Source: Gammaproteobacteria bacterium (GTDB lineage Bacteria; Pseudomonadota; Gammaproteobacteria; SZUA-140). From it: DNA of 47,119 nucleotides. Below are positions 26,944 to 35,946 of the stretch, piece after piece. Each line of letters opens with the position of its first letter. Position 1 is the first letter of the stretch. A program made the translations under genes and the position numbers. The stretch is taken from NCBI GenBank assembly GCA_015492435.1, contig WGFB01000058.1, positions 1-47,119 on the forward strand. Direction: 5' to 3'. Below the pieces are notes generated by a model. The model was not told the DNA's origin and made no database searches. It saw only the letters and a list, made by a program, of their open reading frames with translations.

Positions 26944-28303
26944 CCTGCCTGAACATTCGGTAACCATCATGCAAGAAATCAATCACGGCAAGCTCCCTGC
27001 CCCGTCATGGAGGTCATTCCTGGGTATTTTTCTCGCCACCTTGTTGGCGGCGGGCCCAGCGGCGGCCAGCGCCGCGGAGGGCGGGGAGATCATGGAACTC
27101 GACAGAATCGTTGCCGTCGTCAACGACGACGTGATCACCACCACCGAACTGCAACAACAGATCGGCATCATCGTGCGCCAGCTGCGCCAGCAGCGCACCC
27201 CGCTGCCGCCCCTGCCCGTGCTCAAGAAGCAGGTCCTGGAGCGCATCATTGTCAACCGCATCCAACTGCAGCTCGCCGCCGCCAACGGCATTCGCGTGGA
27301 TGACGAAACCCTCAACCAGACCATACGCAGGATCGCCGAACGGAATAACATGACCCTGGCGCAGTTCCGCGACGTGATCGAGGACGACGGCTTCAGCTTC
27401 GCCCAGTTCCGCGAGAGCATGCGCGAGGAGATCATCATCACCCGCCTGCGCCAGCGCCAAGTGGACAGCCGCATCTCGGTCAGTGACCAGGAAGTGGAAA
27501 ACTTCCTCGCCAACCAGAAAATCCAGGGCAACGCCAATGATGAATACCGTCTGGGCCACATTCTCATTGCCCTGCCCGAGGGCGCCTCGCCAGCCCAGAT
27601 CAGGGCGGCGCGCGCGAAGGCGGAGAAGATCCTCGGCGAGTTGCGCGATGGCGCCGATTTCATCCAAAAGGCCATGTCGGTTTCCGACGGACAGCAGGCC
27701 CTCAGCGGCGGCGACCTGGGTTGGCGCAAGGCCGGAGAGTTGCCGACCATTTTCGCCGACAAGGTGCAGCACATGAAGACCGGCGACATCAGCAGCCTGA
27801 TCCGCAGCCCCAGCGGCTTTCATATCATCAAACTGGTCGATCACCGCAACGCGGAGCGGCATATCGCCACCCAGACCCGCGCCCGGCATATCCTGATCCA
27901 GCCCAACGACCTGACCACCGATGAACAGGCCCGTGAACTCCTGCTGCAACTGCGCAAGCGGGCCGCCAGCGGCGAGGACTTCGCGGAACTCGCCAGGACC
28001 TATTCCGACGACAAAGCCAGCGCCGTGGACGGCGGCGACCTAGGCTGGGTGGAAAAGGGCAAGATGGTGCCGGAATTCGAAAAAGCCATGCTGGCGTTGC
28101 AACCCGGTCAGTTCAGTGACCCGGTGAAAACCCAGTTCGGCTGGCACCTCATCGAGGTCGTGGACCGCCGCGAAATCGACGTCACCGAGGAGTTCACCAA
28201 GAACAAGGTGCGGGAACAGATCTACCAGCGCAAGGTGGAAGAGGCGGGCGCCAACTGGCTGCGCAAGCTGCGCGACGAATCCTACGTGGAGCTGCGCCTC
28301 TGA
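26933..28303 (+). CDS. surA: Periplasmic chaperone and peptidyl-prolyl isomerase
   Basis: A 456-residue SurA, which escorts unfolded outer-membrane proteins (LptD among its known clients) across the periplasm. A signal peptide ends near AAASAAE. The N-terminal chaperone domain begins LDRIVAVVNDDVITTTEL. Two parvulin domains follow, about 202-305 and 313-413, each with the H-x-L-I pattern (LGHILI, ARHILI) and a GGDLGW segment. The start at 26933 overlaps lptD; ATG at 26969 is possible and would shorten the signal peptide. Confidence 0.95.
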   Translation: MKSSLPEHSVTIMQEINHGKLPAPSWRSFLGIFLATLLAAGPAAASAAEGGEIMELDRIVAVVNDDVITTTELQQQIGIIVRQLRQQRTPLPPLPVLKKQVLERIIVNRIQLQLAAANGIRVDDETLNQTIRRIAERNNMTLAQFRDVIEDDGFSFAQFRESMREEIIITRLRQRQVDSRISVSDQEVENFLANQKIQGNANDEYRLGHILIALPEGASPAQIRAARAKAEKILGELRDGADFIQKAMSVSDGQQALSGGDLGWRKAGELPTIFADKVQHMKTGDISSLIRSPSGFHIIKLVDHRNAERHIATQTRARHILIQPNDLTTDEQARELLLQLRKRAASGEDFAELARTYSDDKASAVDGGDLGWVEKGKMVPEFEKAMLALQPGQFSDPVKTQFGWHLIEVVDRREIDVTEEFTKNKVREQIYQRKVEEAGANWLRKLRDESYVELRL

Positions 28304-28316
28304 ACGCCTTCACGTC

Positions 28317-29324
28317 TTGAACGCCATTCCCCGCATCGTCCTGACGCCCGGAGAACCGGCCGGCATCGGCCCGGACCTGTGCGCCGCCATTGCCCGGCAC
28401 CCCTGGGAAGTGGAACTGGTGGCTGTCTGCGACCCGCGCGTCCTGGAGGAACGCGCCCGGACGCTGGGCCTGCCGCTGCGGCTGGAAACGCTGGATCCCG
28501 CAAACCCACCCGGCCCGCACCGCCCAGGCACCCTTCCCGTTCTTCCCGTGGAGGCCCCCGGCCCGGCGTGCCCTGGCCGTCTGAATATCGACAACGCCGC
28601 CTATGTGCTGGAAACCCTGCGCCAGGCCGCTTCCGGATGCCGCGCGGGGCTGTTCGACGCCCTGGTGACGGGGCCCGTTCACAAGGAGATCATCAACCAG
28701 GCCGGCTTCCCTTTCACCGGCCACACGGAATTTCTCGCGCACCTGACCCAGACCCCGCGCGTGGTCATGATGCTGGCCACGGCGGGCCTGCGCGTGGCCC
28801 TGGTCACCACCCACCTGCCCCTGCGGGAAGTCATCGGCGCCATCACACAGCAAAGCGTGGAGGCGACCCTGCGCATCACTCACCAGGCTTTGCGCGAATT
28901 GTTCGCCATCCCCCGGCCCCGCATCCTGGTGTGCGGGCTGAACCCCCATGCCGGAGAGGGCGGCCACCTGGGCGGCGAGGAAATGGAGATCATCTCCCCC
29001 GTCATCCGCGCCCTGCGCGGCGAGGGACTGGACATCCACGGCCCCCTGCCCGCCGATACCCTGTTCATAGGCAAATACCTGGATCAGGCGGACGCCATCG
29101 TGGCCATGTACCATGACCAGGGTCTTCCCGTGTTGAAGCACATGGGCTTCGGCAAGGCCGTCAACATCACCCTGGGGCTGCCTTTCCTGCGCACCTCCGT
29201 GGATCACGGCACGGCCCTGGAACTGGCGGGCCAGGGAAAGGTGGACAGCGGCAGCATGGCCTGCGCCGTGCAGACAGCCATCGATATCCTGGCCAGGCAA
29301 CCCGGCCCGGCGCGGGAAGCATGA
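28317..29324 (+). CDS. pdxA: 4-hydroxythreonine-4-phosphate dehydrogenase
   Basis: A 335-residue PdxA of the DXP-dependent pyridoxal phosphate pathway. Recognisable segments are TPGEPAGIGPD at the N terminus, the metal-binding GHTEFLA, NPHAGEGG with the following GGEE, and YHDQG. It appears to start with TTG at 28317: no ATG or GTG in frame would keep the conserved N terminus. There is no clear ribosome binding site, so translation may depend on surA, which ends 13 bases before. It overlaps rsmA by 4 bases. Confidence 0.94.
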   Translation: MNAIPRIVLTPGEPAGIGPDLCAAIARHPWEVELVAVCDPRVLEERARTLGLPLRLETLDPANPPGPHRPGTLPVLPVEAPGPACPGRLNIDNAAYVLETLRQAASGCRAGLFDALVTGPVHKEIINQAGFPFTGHTEFLAHLTQTPRVVMMLATAGLRVALVTTHLPLREVIGAITQQSVEATLRITHQALRELFAIPRPRILVCGLNPHAGEGGHLGGEEMEIISPVIRALRGEGLDIHGPLPADTLFIGKYLDQADAIVAMYHDQGLPVLKHMGFGKAVNITLGLPFLRTSVDHGTALELAGQGKVDSGSMACAVQTAIDILARQPGPAREA

Positions 29325-30112
29325 TGGGACACCGCCCCCGCAAGCGCTTCGGGCAGCACTTCCTGACCGATGCCGCGGTCATCGAGCGCATCGTGCGCAG
29401 CCTGTCACCGCGCCCCGGTCAGCACCTGGTGGAAATCGGCCCTGGCAGGGGCGCACTGACGCGTCATCTCATCCGGACCTGCGCGTGCCTGGATGTCATC
29501 GAACTGGACCGCGACCTGATTCCGGAACTGGAACGGCTCGGGGAAAGCTGGGACGGCCTGCGCATCCATCAGGGCGACGCCCTCGGCTTCGACCTGCGCA
29601 CACTCGGGCGGGAAGGCGCGCCGCTGCGCCTGGTGGGCAACCTGCCCTACAACATTTCCACGCCGCTCATGTTCCACCTGCTGAAATTCCCCGGATTGAT
29701 CGGGGACATGCATTTCATGCTGCAAAAAGAGGTGGTGCAACGCATGGCCGCGCGGGCGGGAGACAGCGCCTATGGCAGGTTGAGCGTCATGATCCAGTAC
29801 CGCTGCCGCGTGGAGGAACTGTTCCAGATCCTCCCACAGGCCTTCACGCCACCCCCCCAGGTGGACTCCGCGCTGGTCCGCCTGACGCCCCATGCCATCC
29901 TGCCGCATGTGGCGCGGGACGAGGCAAACTTCGCCAGCCTCGTGCGCCAGGCCTTTTCCCTGCGGCGCAAGACCCTGCGCAACGCCCTGAAGGGCATGGC
30001 GGATCCCGGTTTCATCGCCGCCGCCGGCATCGATCCGGGCAGCCGTCCCGAAACGCTCTCCGTGGAGGAATACGTGCGCCTCAGCAACCTACTCTCCGCC
30101 ACGCCGAAGTGA
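29321..30112 (+). CDS. rsmA: 16S rRNA (A1518/A1519) dimethyltransferase
   Basis: A 263-residue RsmA/KsgA, which dimethylates two adjacent adenines at the 3' end of 16S rRNA during small-subunit assembly. It has KRFGQHFL, the SAM loop EIGPGRGALT, the acidic IELDRD, and the catalytic NLPYN. It overlaps pdxA with ATGA, the common gammaproteobacterial arrangement. The apaG and apaH genes that often follow are absent. Confidence 0.96.
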   Translation: MMGHRPRKRFGQHFLTDAAVIERIVRSLSPRPGQHLVEIGPGRGALTRHLIRTCACLDVIELDRDLIPELERLGESWDGLRIHQGDALGFDLRTLGREGAPLRLVGNLPYNISTPLMFHLLKFPGLIGDMHFMLQKEVVQRMAARAGDSAYGRLSVMIQYRCRVEELFQILPQAFTPPPQVDSALVRLTPHAILPHVARDEANFASLVRQAFSLRRKTLRNALKGMADPGFIAAAGIDPGSRPETLSVEEYVRLSNLLSATPK

Positions 30113-30211
30113 CCACAACCCATTGATAATATTGAAGATATACAGCAGCCCTACGCCAGACCCGGCATATCCGCCGCGGCGCGCTTAAGCATTCCAGGGT
30201 CATATTAATAA

Positions 30212-30220
30212 TGTTATAAT
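30212..30220 (+). promoter_or_regulatory. Extended -10 promoter before the lipoprotein gene
   Basis: TGTTATAAT is an exact extended -10 element about 64 bases before the lipoprotein start. A poor -35 (TTCCAG at 30192-30197) sits 17 bases upstream of TATAAT. The local sequence is AT-rich compared with the genes around it. Confidence 0.55.
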
Positions 30221-30283
30221 TTCACCAATCATCCTATCACCGCCGCCGCGGCCAACAACCGCACGCCCGCAAAGGCAAACCCG

Positions 30284-31405
30284 ATGAGAAACCGCAGCCA
30301 CAAGCGCTATCCGTTCCAGACCCTAGGCATGGCCCTCGCCATCCTTGGCCTCGCCGCATGCGGGGGTGGGGCGGACGCCCCGCAGAGTTCGACCCAGAAC
30401 ACCATCAACTCGGGTGGGGCCGCCGACGACTGTATTACCATTCCCGGCACTCCCGACACCTGCAGCAATCCCCCCGTGAACAATGCGGGCGGCAGCGGCG
30501 CCGTGGGCAATGCCGCCGACATCAACCGCAACAACGCCGCGGAGGTAGCCAATGCGGCGCTCAGTGTCATCGATATCTTCTATGGCCTCGGGGAGCGCCA
30601 GGGCGTGGGAGGCGATATCGTCATATCCACCCAGGGCGATGCCGCGCGCCCCCTCTTCAGCCTGGCCGGTTTCGCGCGGGATCAACTGGCCCACATGGCC
30701 GGGCTGGACAGCCTGTCCCTGCTCGGTAACTCCCTGGTGGTGGGTATCCACGTGGATCCCCTGGTGCCATGCGCGAAAGGAAGCGTGGAGAATAACAGTG
30801 TCGACCCGGACGTCATCAACGCGCGGTTCACCGATTGCGAACTGGACGGCGTCATCCTCAACGGCGACCTTACCATCGAGGATTTCCGCGTCGATCCCTC
30901 GGACCTGACCGCCCTGTTCACCTTCACCGGGGGACTGAGCATTGATGACGGCGTGCGTCCCGTCGGCATCACTTCGGGCGCCATGCGTTTCAGCGCCCGC
31001 ACGGATGCCAGCGCCAACGTCAGGGGACTGATCCGGGTGGAATCCCCCCTGGGGCTTTCTTACCGCAGCAATGAGACGGTCACGGTGCAGAACCAGTTCA
31101 CCCTGGATTACGAATACGATCTCAATACCTCGGTCACCACCATCAATGCCAACGGCGGCATCACGCGCAGCGGCGGCGCCGGCAACCTGACCGTCGCCAC
31201 CCAGACGGTGCTCAGCCGCCCCGCCGGCGCCATTCTGGTGGGGTCATCGCCCCCCGGCCCCTATGACGGCGGACGCCTCAGGGTCATGAGCAGCGATACA
31301 TCCAGCGTCACCCTGGAAATCCTCTCCAGCACCGAAGTCTTCCTGGACATCAACGACGGCGCGGACAGCCTGAACATGAGCTGGGCCGCGCTGCTCGGCT
31401 CCTGA
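30284..31405 (+). CDS. Predicted outer-surface lipoprotein, function unknown
   Basis: A 373-residue protein with a lipoprotein signal: positive N terminus, hydrophobic stretch and lipobox LAAC with lipidated Cys26, followed by GGG. A low-complexity Asn/Gly/Ser linker (about 30-85) leads into a beta-rich, hydrophilic region with NGDLTIED and ANGGITRSGG-like segments. I recognise no known domain. Two cysteine pairs before residue 70 and two more cysteines near 163-187 could form disulfides. Its own extended -10 promoter suggests it is a single-gene unit. It converges with plsC. Confidence 0.75.
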   Translation: MRNRSHKRYPFQTLGMALAILGLAACGGGADAPQSSTQNTINSGGAADDCITIPGTPDTCSNPPVNNAGGSGAVGNAADINRNNAAEVANAALSVIDIFYGLGERQGVGGDIVISTQGDAARPLFSLAGFARDQLAHMAGLDSLSLLGNSLVVGIHVDPLVPCAKGSVENNSVDPDVINARFTDCELDGVILNGDLTIEDFRVDPSDLTALFTFTGGLSIDDGVRPVGITSGAMRFSARTDASANVRGLIRVESPLGLSYRSNETVTVQNQFTLDYEYDLNTSVTTINANGGITRSGGAGNLTVATQTVLSRPAGAILVGSSPPGPYDGGRLRVMSSDTSSVTLEILSSTEVFLDINDGADSLNMSWAALLGS

Positions 31406-31413
31406 GGCCGGAC

Positions 31414-32142
31414 TCAAGCCCCCCCATCCGGGCGCAGGGTGGAAATTTCCGCCAGCTTGCCCTCGATCCACGCCTCCGCCTCGCGGTTGATTTCCTGATA
31501 GGTCTTGCCCCGGGTCTCGATGGGCGGGCCGATCACCACTTGTATCGTGCCCGGGCGCTTGATGAAACTGCGCCGGGGCCAGAACTCCCCCGCGTTATGG
31601 GCAACCGGCACCACGGGATAGCCGGTCTTCTCGGCCAGGATGGCGCCCCCCTTCTGGTAGGGTTTCTTCTGGCCCGGCGCCACGCGGGTGCCCTCGGGAA
31701 AGATCACCACCCAGCGCCCGTCCCTGAGGCGTTCTTCCCCCTGCTCCAGCAACTGGCGCATGGCCTCGCGGCGCGACTTGCGGTCGATGGCGATGGGCTC
31801 CAGCAGAGCCAGTCCCCAGCCGAAGAAAGGCACCCACAGCAATTCACGCTTGAGCAGCCATACCTGGGGGGGAAAAATATCCTGCAGGGCCAGGGTCTCC
31901 CATACCGACTGGTGCTTGCAGAAAATAATGGCATTGCCATCAGGTATGTTGCCGGCCCCACTCACCCGGTAGCCCAGCCCGCAGGTCTTCTCCAGCCACC
32001 ACAGATTGAACTGCGCCCAGCGGCGGATGAAGTTGTAGCGCGTCTCGAAGGGAAAGGGATAGGTCAACAGGCACAAGGGCGCGAAGAACAGGGTGAAGAC
32101 GACGATGACGGCCTGGTAGGACAGAGATCTCAGAAACAGCAT
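31414..32142 (-). CDS. plsC: 1-acyl-glycerol-3-phosphate acyltransferase family
   Basis: A 242-residue inner-membrane acyltransferase of the PlsC family. An N-terminal hydrophobic segment (about 8-30) precedes motif I, KHQSVWE, where the usual HxxxxD is HxxxxE (His77, Glu82), a variant common in proteobacterial members. Motif III is FPEGTR (148-153) and a later segment GYPVVPVAHN fits motif IV. It would make phosphatidic acid or acylate a related lipid. Next to gmhB and glyS, as in pseudomonads. Confidence 0.88.
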   Translation of the reverse strand: MLFLRSLSYQAVIVVFTLFFAPLCLLTYPFPFETRYNFIRRWAQFNLWWLEKTCGLGYRVSGAGNIPDGNAIIFCKHQSVWETLALQDIFPPQVWLLKRELLWVPFFGWGLALLEPIAIDRKSRREAMRQLLEQGEERLRDGRWVVIFPEGTRVAPGQKKPYQKGGAILAEKTGYPVVPVAHNAGEFWPRRSFIKRPGTIQVVIGPPIETRGKTYQEINREAEAWIEGKLAEISTLRPDGGA

Positions 32143-32189
32143 GTTGCTTGAATCACCTTACTATTGTGGAAACTGATACATGACGGCAT

Positions 32190-32723
32190 TCAACCCAGCA
32201 GCCCGTCAACCGCCGCGGCCAGGTCGTCATGGACCTCCACCGCCTCTTCCGGTTCGAGGCGCGCCTCGGCCACGCGCCCCCGGCCGGTCCTGACCAGCAT
32301 GGCGCGCGCGCCCACGGCGCGGGCGGCGGCCATGTCCGCTCCGGAGTCGCCGATAACCGGTATGCCACGGGGATCGAGACGCAGGCGCTGGCAGATCTCC
32401 AGAAACATGCCCGGCTCGGGCTTGCGGCAACCGCATTGGCCGCGCTCGTCATGCGGACAATAGATGACGGCCTCGATACGCCCCCCCTCCGCGGCCACTT
32501 CACGATGCATCTTTTCGTGGATGCGGTGCAGGGTGCCCACATCGAGTTCGCCACTGGCCAGGGCCGGCTGGTTGGTGGCGACCACGACCCGGTAGCGGGC
32601 GTGGGTGAGCCGGGCGATGGCGCGCAGGCTGCCGGGCAGGGGGCGCCAGGCCTCGGGGCTCAGCACGGGGCCATTGGCCAGTTCGTTGATGACCCCGTCA
32701 CGCCCCAGAAAGACCAGATTCAT
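32190..32723 (-). CDS. GmhB-like HAD protein lacking the catalytic nucleophile
   Basis: A 177-residue member of the D,D-heptose 1,7-bisphosphate phosphatase family, which serves LPS core heptose synthesis. The zinc site is intact (Cys89, His91, Cys97, Cys99), as are CRKPEPGM and the metal aspartates GDSGAD. However, motif I, normally FLDRDG, reads FLGRDG: the nucleophilic aspartate is Gly7, encoded by GGG, while the acid/base Asp9 remains. The substrate loop TNQSGIARG reads TNQPALASG. As read, it should be catalytically dead or altered. It sits 6 bases after glyS in the conserved glyQ-glyS-gmhB-plsC order, so it descends from the standard gene. Confidence 0.85.
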   Translation of the reverse strand: MNLVFLGRDGVINELANGPVLSPEAWRPLPGSLRAIARLTHARYRVVVATNQPALASGELDVGTLHRIHEKMHREVAAEGGRIEAVIYCPHDERGQCGCRKPEPGMFLEICQRLRLDPRGIPVIGDSGADMAAARAVGARAMLVRTGRGRVAEARLEPEEAVEVHDDLAAAVDGLLG

Positions 32724-32729
32724 GGCATC

Positions 32730-34826
32730 TCACTGCCTGCCCTGCTGCACCTGCAGACTGGACAGATCGGCCACCTGCAGGAACAGGGTCTGCAGGGTGG
32801 CCAACAGCGCCAGGCGGTTGCGGCGCAGGCTTTCGTCCTCGCACATCACCATCACCTCGTCGAAGAAGGCATCGACAGAGGCGCGCAGCCCCGCCAGGGT
32901 GGTCAATACCCGCGTGTATTCACCTCGCGCCACGCAAGGCGCCGTTTCCCGGCGCAGTTCCTCCATGCGGGAGGCCAGGGCCTGCTCGCCAGGATCCCGG
33001 AGCAGGCTGGCGTCGACCTCACGCGGCACGGAATCCGGCGCCTTGCGCAGAATATTGGAAATGCGCTTGTGGGCCGCGGCAAGACTCTCCGCCTCGGGCA
33101 GGCGAAGAAAGGCCTCCACGGCCTGGATGCGGTCGTCGAAGTCCACGGGGACGGTGGGATGGCGCTGCAACACGGCGGTGAAGACATCGGGCCGGACGCC
33201 CTTGTCCAGGTAGTAGGCGCGCAGACGCTCCATCATGAAATCGAATACCGTGGAGGGCAGACCCGCTTCGAAGGACAATTCGTTGACTTCACGATAGGCG
33301 GCGGCCGCGGCCTCCAGCAGGGACATGAGATCGAGGGCGAGGCGCCGCTCGATCATAATGCGCAACAGGCCCAGGGCGGCGCGGCGCAGGGCAAAGGGAT
33401 CCTTGTCCCCCGTCGGCGTCAGGCCGATGCCGAAAATGCCCGCCAGGGTGTCGAGGCGGTCCGCGAGGGCCAGGGCCTGTCCGGTCACGGTCCGCGGCAG
33501 GCGGTCGCCCGCGAAGCGGGGCATGTACATCTCGTCCAGGGCCAGGGCCACTTCGGCGGGCTCGCCGTCGTGAGCGGCGTAATAGCGCCCCATGATCCCC
33601 TGCAGCTCGGGAAACTCCCCCACCATCTCGGTGAGCAGGTCGCAGCGCGACAGCCAGGCGGCGCGTTCCGCCCAGTCCACGCTGCCCTCCAGGCGCCGGG
33701 CGATGTCTCCCGCCAGCAGGGTCACCCGCTGCGTCTTCTGGCGCAGCGTACCCAGTTTCTTCTGGAAAACGACCTGTTCGAGGGCCGCCACCCGCTGAGC
33801 CAGGGGCGTCTTGCGATCCTGCTCCCAGAAGAAGGAAGCGTCCGCCAGGCGGGGGCGTATGACCCGCTCGTTGCCTTCCCGCACCAGCGCGGGATCGCGG
33901 CTCTCGATATTGCTGATGGCGATGAAACGGGGCAGCAGGGCGCCTGCTCCATCCACGAGGTGGAAATACTTCTGGTGGCCCTTCATGGCCGAGATCAGGG
34001 CCTCGGCCGGCACGCGCAGATACTCCGCATCGAAGCTGCCCACCACGGGCGCCGGCCACTCCACCATGCCCGTCACCTCGTCCAACAGGGCATCGTCGAT
34101 AACGGCCTCCCCCCCGGCCCCGGCCGCCGCGGCCATCACCTGACCCCGGATCGCCTCGCGGCGCGCGGCGAAGTCGGCCATCACCCGGCCGGAAGTCTCC
34201 AGCAGAGGGGCATAGGCCGCGGGCTCCGGTATGAACAGCGGTTCGGGATGGTGGAAACGATGACCGCGCGTTTCGCGCCCCGCCCGCAGGCCGAACATGT
34301 CCATCTCCACAACATGATCGCCCAGCAACATCACCATCCAGTGCACGGGCCGCACGAAGCTCTCCTTCAGATCGCCCCAGCGCATGCGCTTGGGTATGGG
34401 CAGGGCGGCCAGGGCATCGGCCACCACCTTGGGCAGCAGTTCCGCGGCGGGCACGTCCGCTTCCCGGGTGCGGTGGACCAGCCAGGCGCCCTGTCCGGTC
34501 TCCAGGGTCTCCAGATCGTCCACCGCCACGCCGCAGGAGCGGGCGAATCCCTGCGCCGCCGGCGTGGGGATGCCATCGTCGCCGAAGGCCGCGCTCAGAG
34601 CCGGGCCGCGCCGCTCCCGGATCTGTCCGGCCCGCACCGTATCCAGTTGCGCCACCAGGACCGCCAGGCGCCGCGGCGAGGCATAGGACGTCACCTCGCC
34701 ATGGTTCAGACCCAGTTTCTCCAGCCCCTCCACCATATGCCGGGTGAGGGCCGTACTGAGTTGCGCCAGGGCCCGGGGCGGCAGTTCCTCCGTGCCCAAC
34801 TCGAAAAGAAAATCCTCTTGCGCCAT
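32730..34826 (-). CDS. glyS: Glycyl-tRNA synthetase beta subunit
   Basis: A 698-residue beta subunit of the tetrameric bacterial glycyl-tRNA synthetase, involved in tRNA recognition. It begins AQEDFLFELGTEELPP, the standard N terminus, and contains MRWGDLKESFVRPVHW and KGHQKYF. The start at 34826 overlaps the glyQ stop by one base; a longer frame to 34865 lies inside glyQ. The length is close to the usual 690. Confidence 0.97.
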   Translation of the reverse strand: MAQEDFLFELGTEELPPRALAQLSTALTRHMVEGLEKLGLNHGEVTSYASPRRLAVLVAQLDTVRAGQIRERRGPALSAAFGDDGIPTPAAQGFARSCGVAVDDLETLETGQGAWLVHRTREADVPAAELLPKVVADALAALPIPKRMRWGDLKESFVRPVHWMVMLLGDHVVEMDMFGLRAGRETRGHRFHHPEPLFIPEPAAYAPLLETSGRVMADFAARREAIRGQVMAAAAGAGGEAVIDDALLDEVTGMVEWPAPVVGSFDAEYLRVPAEALISAMKGHQKYFHLVDGAGALLPRFIAISNIESRDPALVREGNERVIRPRLADASFFWEQDRKTPLAQRVAALEQVVFQKKLGTLRQKTQRVTLLAGDIARRLEGSVDWAERAAWLSRCDLLTEMVGEFPELQGIMGRYYAAHDGEPAEVALALDEMYMPRFAGDRLPRTVTGQALALADRLDTLAGIFGIGLTPTGDKDPFALRRAALGLLRIMIERRLALDLMSLLEAAAAAYREVNELSFEAGLPSTVFDFMMERLRAYYLDKGVRPDVFTAVLQRHPTVPVDFDDRIQAVEAFLRLPEAESLAAAHKRISNILRKAPDSVPREVDASLLRDPGEQALASRMEELRRETAPCVARGEYTRVLTTLAGLRASVDAFFDEVMVMCEDESLRRNRLALLATLQTLFLQVADLSSLQVQQGRQ

Positions 34827-35761
34827 CACCCTTCCCCCGCGCGCGGCAGAGCCGCTTCGTTGCACAGGGGAAAACCCAGGGACTCGCGCCCCTGATAGTA
34901 GGCCTCGGCCACCGCCTGGGCCAGGGCACGCACCCGGCCGATATAGCGCGCCCGCTCGGTGACACTGATAGCATGGCGGGCGTCCAGCAGGTTGAAATGA
35001 TGGGAGGCCTTCAACACCATTTCATAGGCGGCCAGGGGCAGGTCCGCCTCGATCAGCTTGCGGCTCTCCGCCTCGCAGTTGTCGAAGGCCGCGAACTGCG
35101 CCTCCACGTTGGCATGCTCGAAATTGTAGGCCGACATTTCCACCTCGTTCTGGTGGAACACATCGCCATAGCTAACCGTCCCGCCGGGGCCGTCGTGCCA
35201 CACCAGGTCGAAAATGCTCTCCACGCCCTGCAGATACATGGCGATGCGCTCCAGGCCATAGGTGATCTCCCCCGTGACGGGAGCGCAGTCCAGCCCCCCC
35301 ACCTGCTGAAAATAGGTGAACTGGGTCACCTCCATGCCATTGAGCCACACCTCCCAGCCCAGGCCCCAGGCGCCCAGGGTGGGTGATTCCCAGTTGTCCT
35401 CCACGAAGCGCACATCATGGACCAGAGGGTCGAAACCCAGAGCGCGCAGCGAACCCAGATACAGCTCCTGGATGTCCAGGGGCGACGGCTTGATCACCAC
35501 CTGGAACTGGTAATAGTGCTGCAGGCGGTTGGGATTCTCGCCATAGCGGCCGTCGGTGGGCCGCCGGCAGGGCTGTACGTAGGCCGCGCGCCATGGCTCC
35601 GGACCGATGGCGCGCAGAAAGGTGGCGGGATGGAAGGTTCCGGCGCCCATTTCCATGTCGAAGGGCTGCAGCAGCAGGCAACCCTGATCCGACCAGTATT
35701 GCTGCAGGGCCAGGATCAGGCCCTGGAAAGTCTTGATGTCGAAGCCCGTGGCGTTTGTCAT
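34826..35761 (-). CDS. glyQ: Glycyl-tRNA synthetase alpha subunit
   Basis: A 311-residue catalytic alpha subunit. [57 protein letters not shown], and the [19 protein letters not shown] segment are family hallmarks. It activates glycine and works with GlyS as an alpha2-beta2 enzyme. It opens the glyQ-glyS-gmhB-plsC unit and has a visible promoter upstream. Confidence 0.97.
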   Translation of the reverse strand: MTNATGFDIKTFQGLILALQQYWSDQGCLLLQPFDMEMGAGTFHPATFLRAIGPEPWRAAYVQPCRRPTDGRYGENPNRLQHYYQFQVVIKPSPLDIQELYLGSLRALGFDPLVHDVRFVEDNWESPTLGAWGLGWEVWLNGMEVTQFTYFQQVGGLDCAPVTGEITYGLERIAMYLQGVESIFDLVWHDGPGGTVSYGDVFHQNEVEMSAYNFEHANVEAQFAAFDNCEAESRKLIEADLPLAAYEMVLKASHHFNLLDARHAISVTERARYIGRVRALAQAVAEAYYQGRESLGFPLCNEAALPRAGEG

Positions 35762-35795
35762 ATTCCCGTGCAGTTTCAGATAATTCCAGCACCGC

Positions 35796-35823
35796 AGTAT
35801 ATACCAAGTGCCGGGATAGCCAA
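35796..35823 (-). promoter_or_regulatory. Promoter of glyQ
   Basis: On the minus strand TTGGCT (35823-35818) and TATACT (35801-35796) with a 16-base spacer, about 35 bases before the glyQ start. It faces away from the promoter of the plus-strand gene at 35947. Confidence 0.55.
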
Positions 35824-35852
35824 GGGCATGCCTGATAAAATGGCCCGGGATA

Positions 35853-35861
35853 TGCTATATT
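35853..35861 (+). promoter_or_regulatory. Extended -10 promoter for the gene at 35947
   Basis: TGCTATATT, an extended -10 element about 85 bases before the start codon. The base run 17 upstream (TGATAA) only loosely resembles a -35. Confidence 0.45.
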
Positions 35862-35946
35862 TTCAGTCTGCCGCTATCCTCCGCGCGCCCTGAATATCTT
35901 AAGTCAGTCTTGCGGCCTGCCGATGCAGACAGTAAGGACGTGATTT

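Noticed and set aside
32229..34895. An 888-codon plus-strand frame
   Set aside because: Antisense to glyS and gmhB, both clearly real. Long shadow frames are expected at this GC content.
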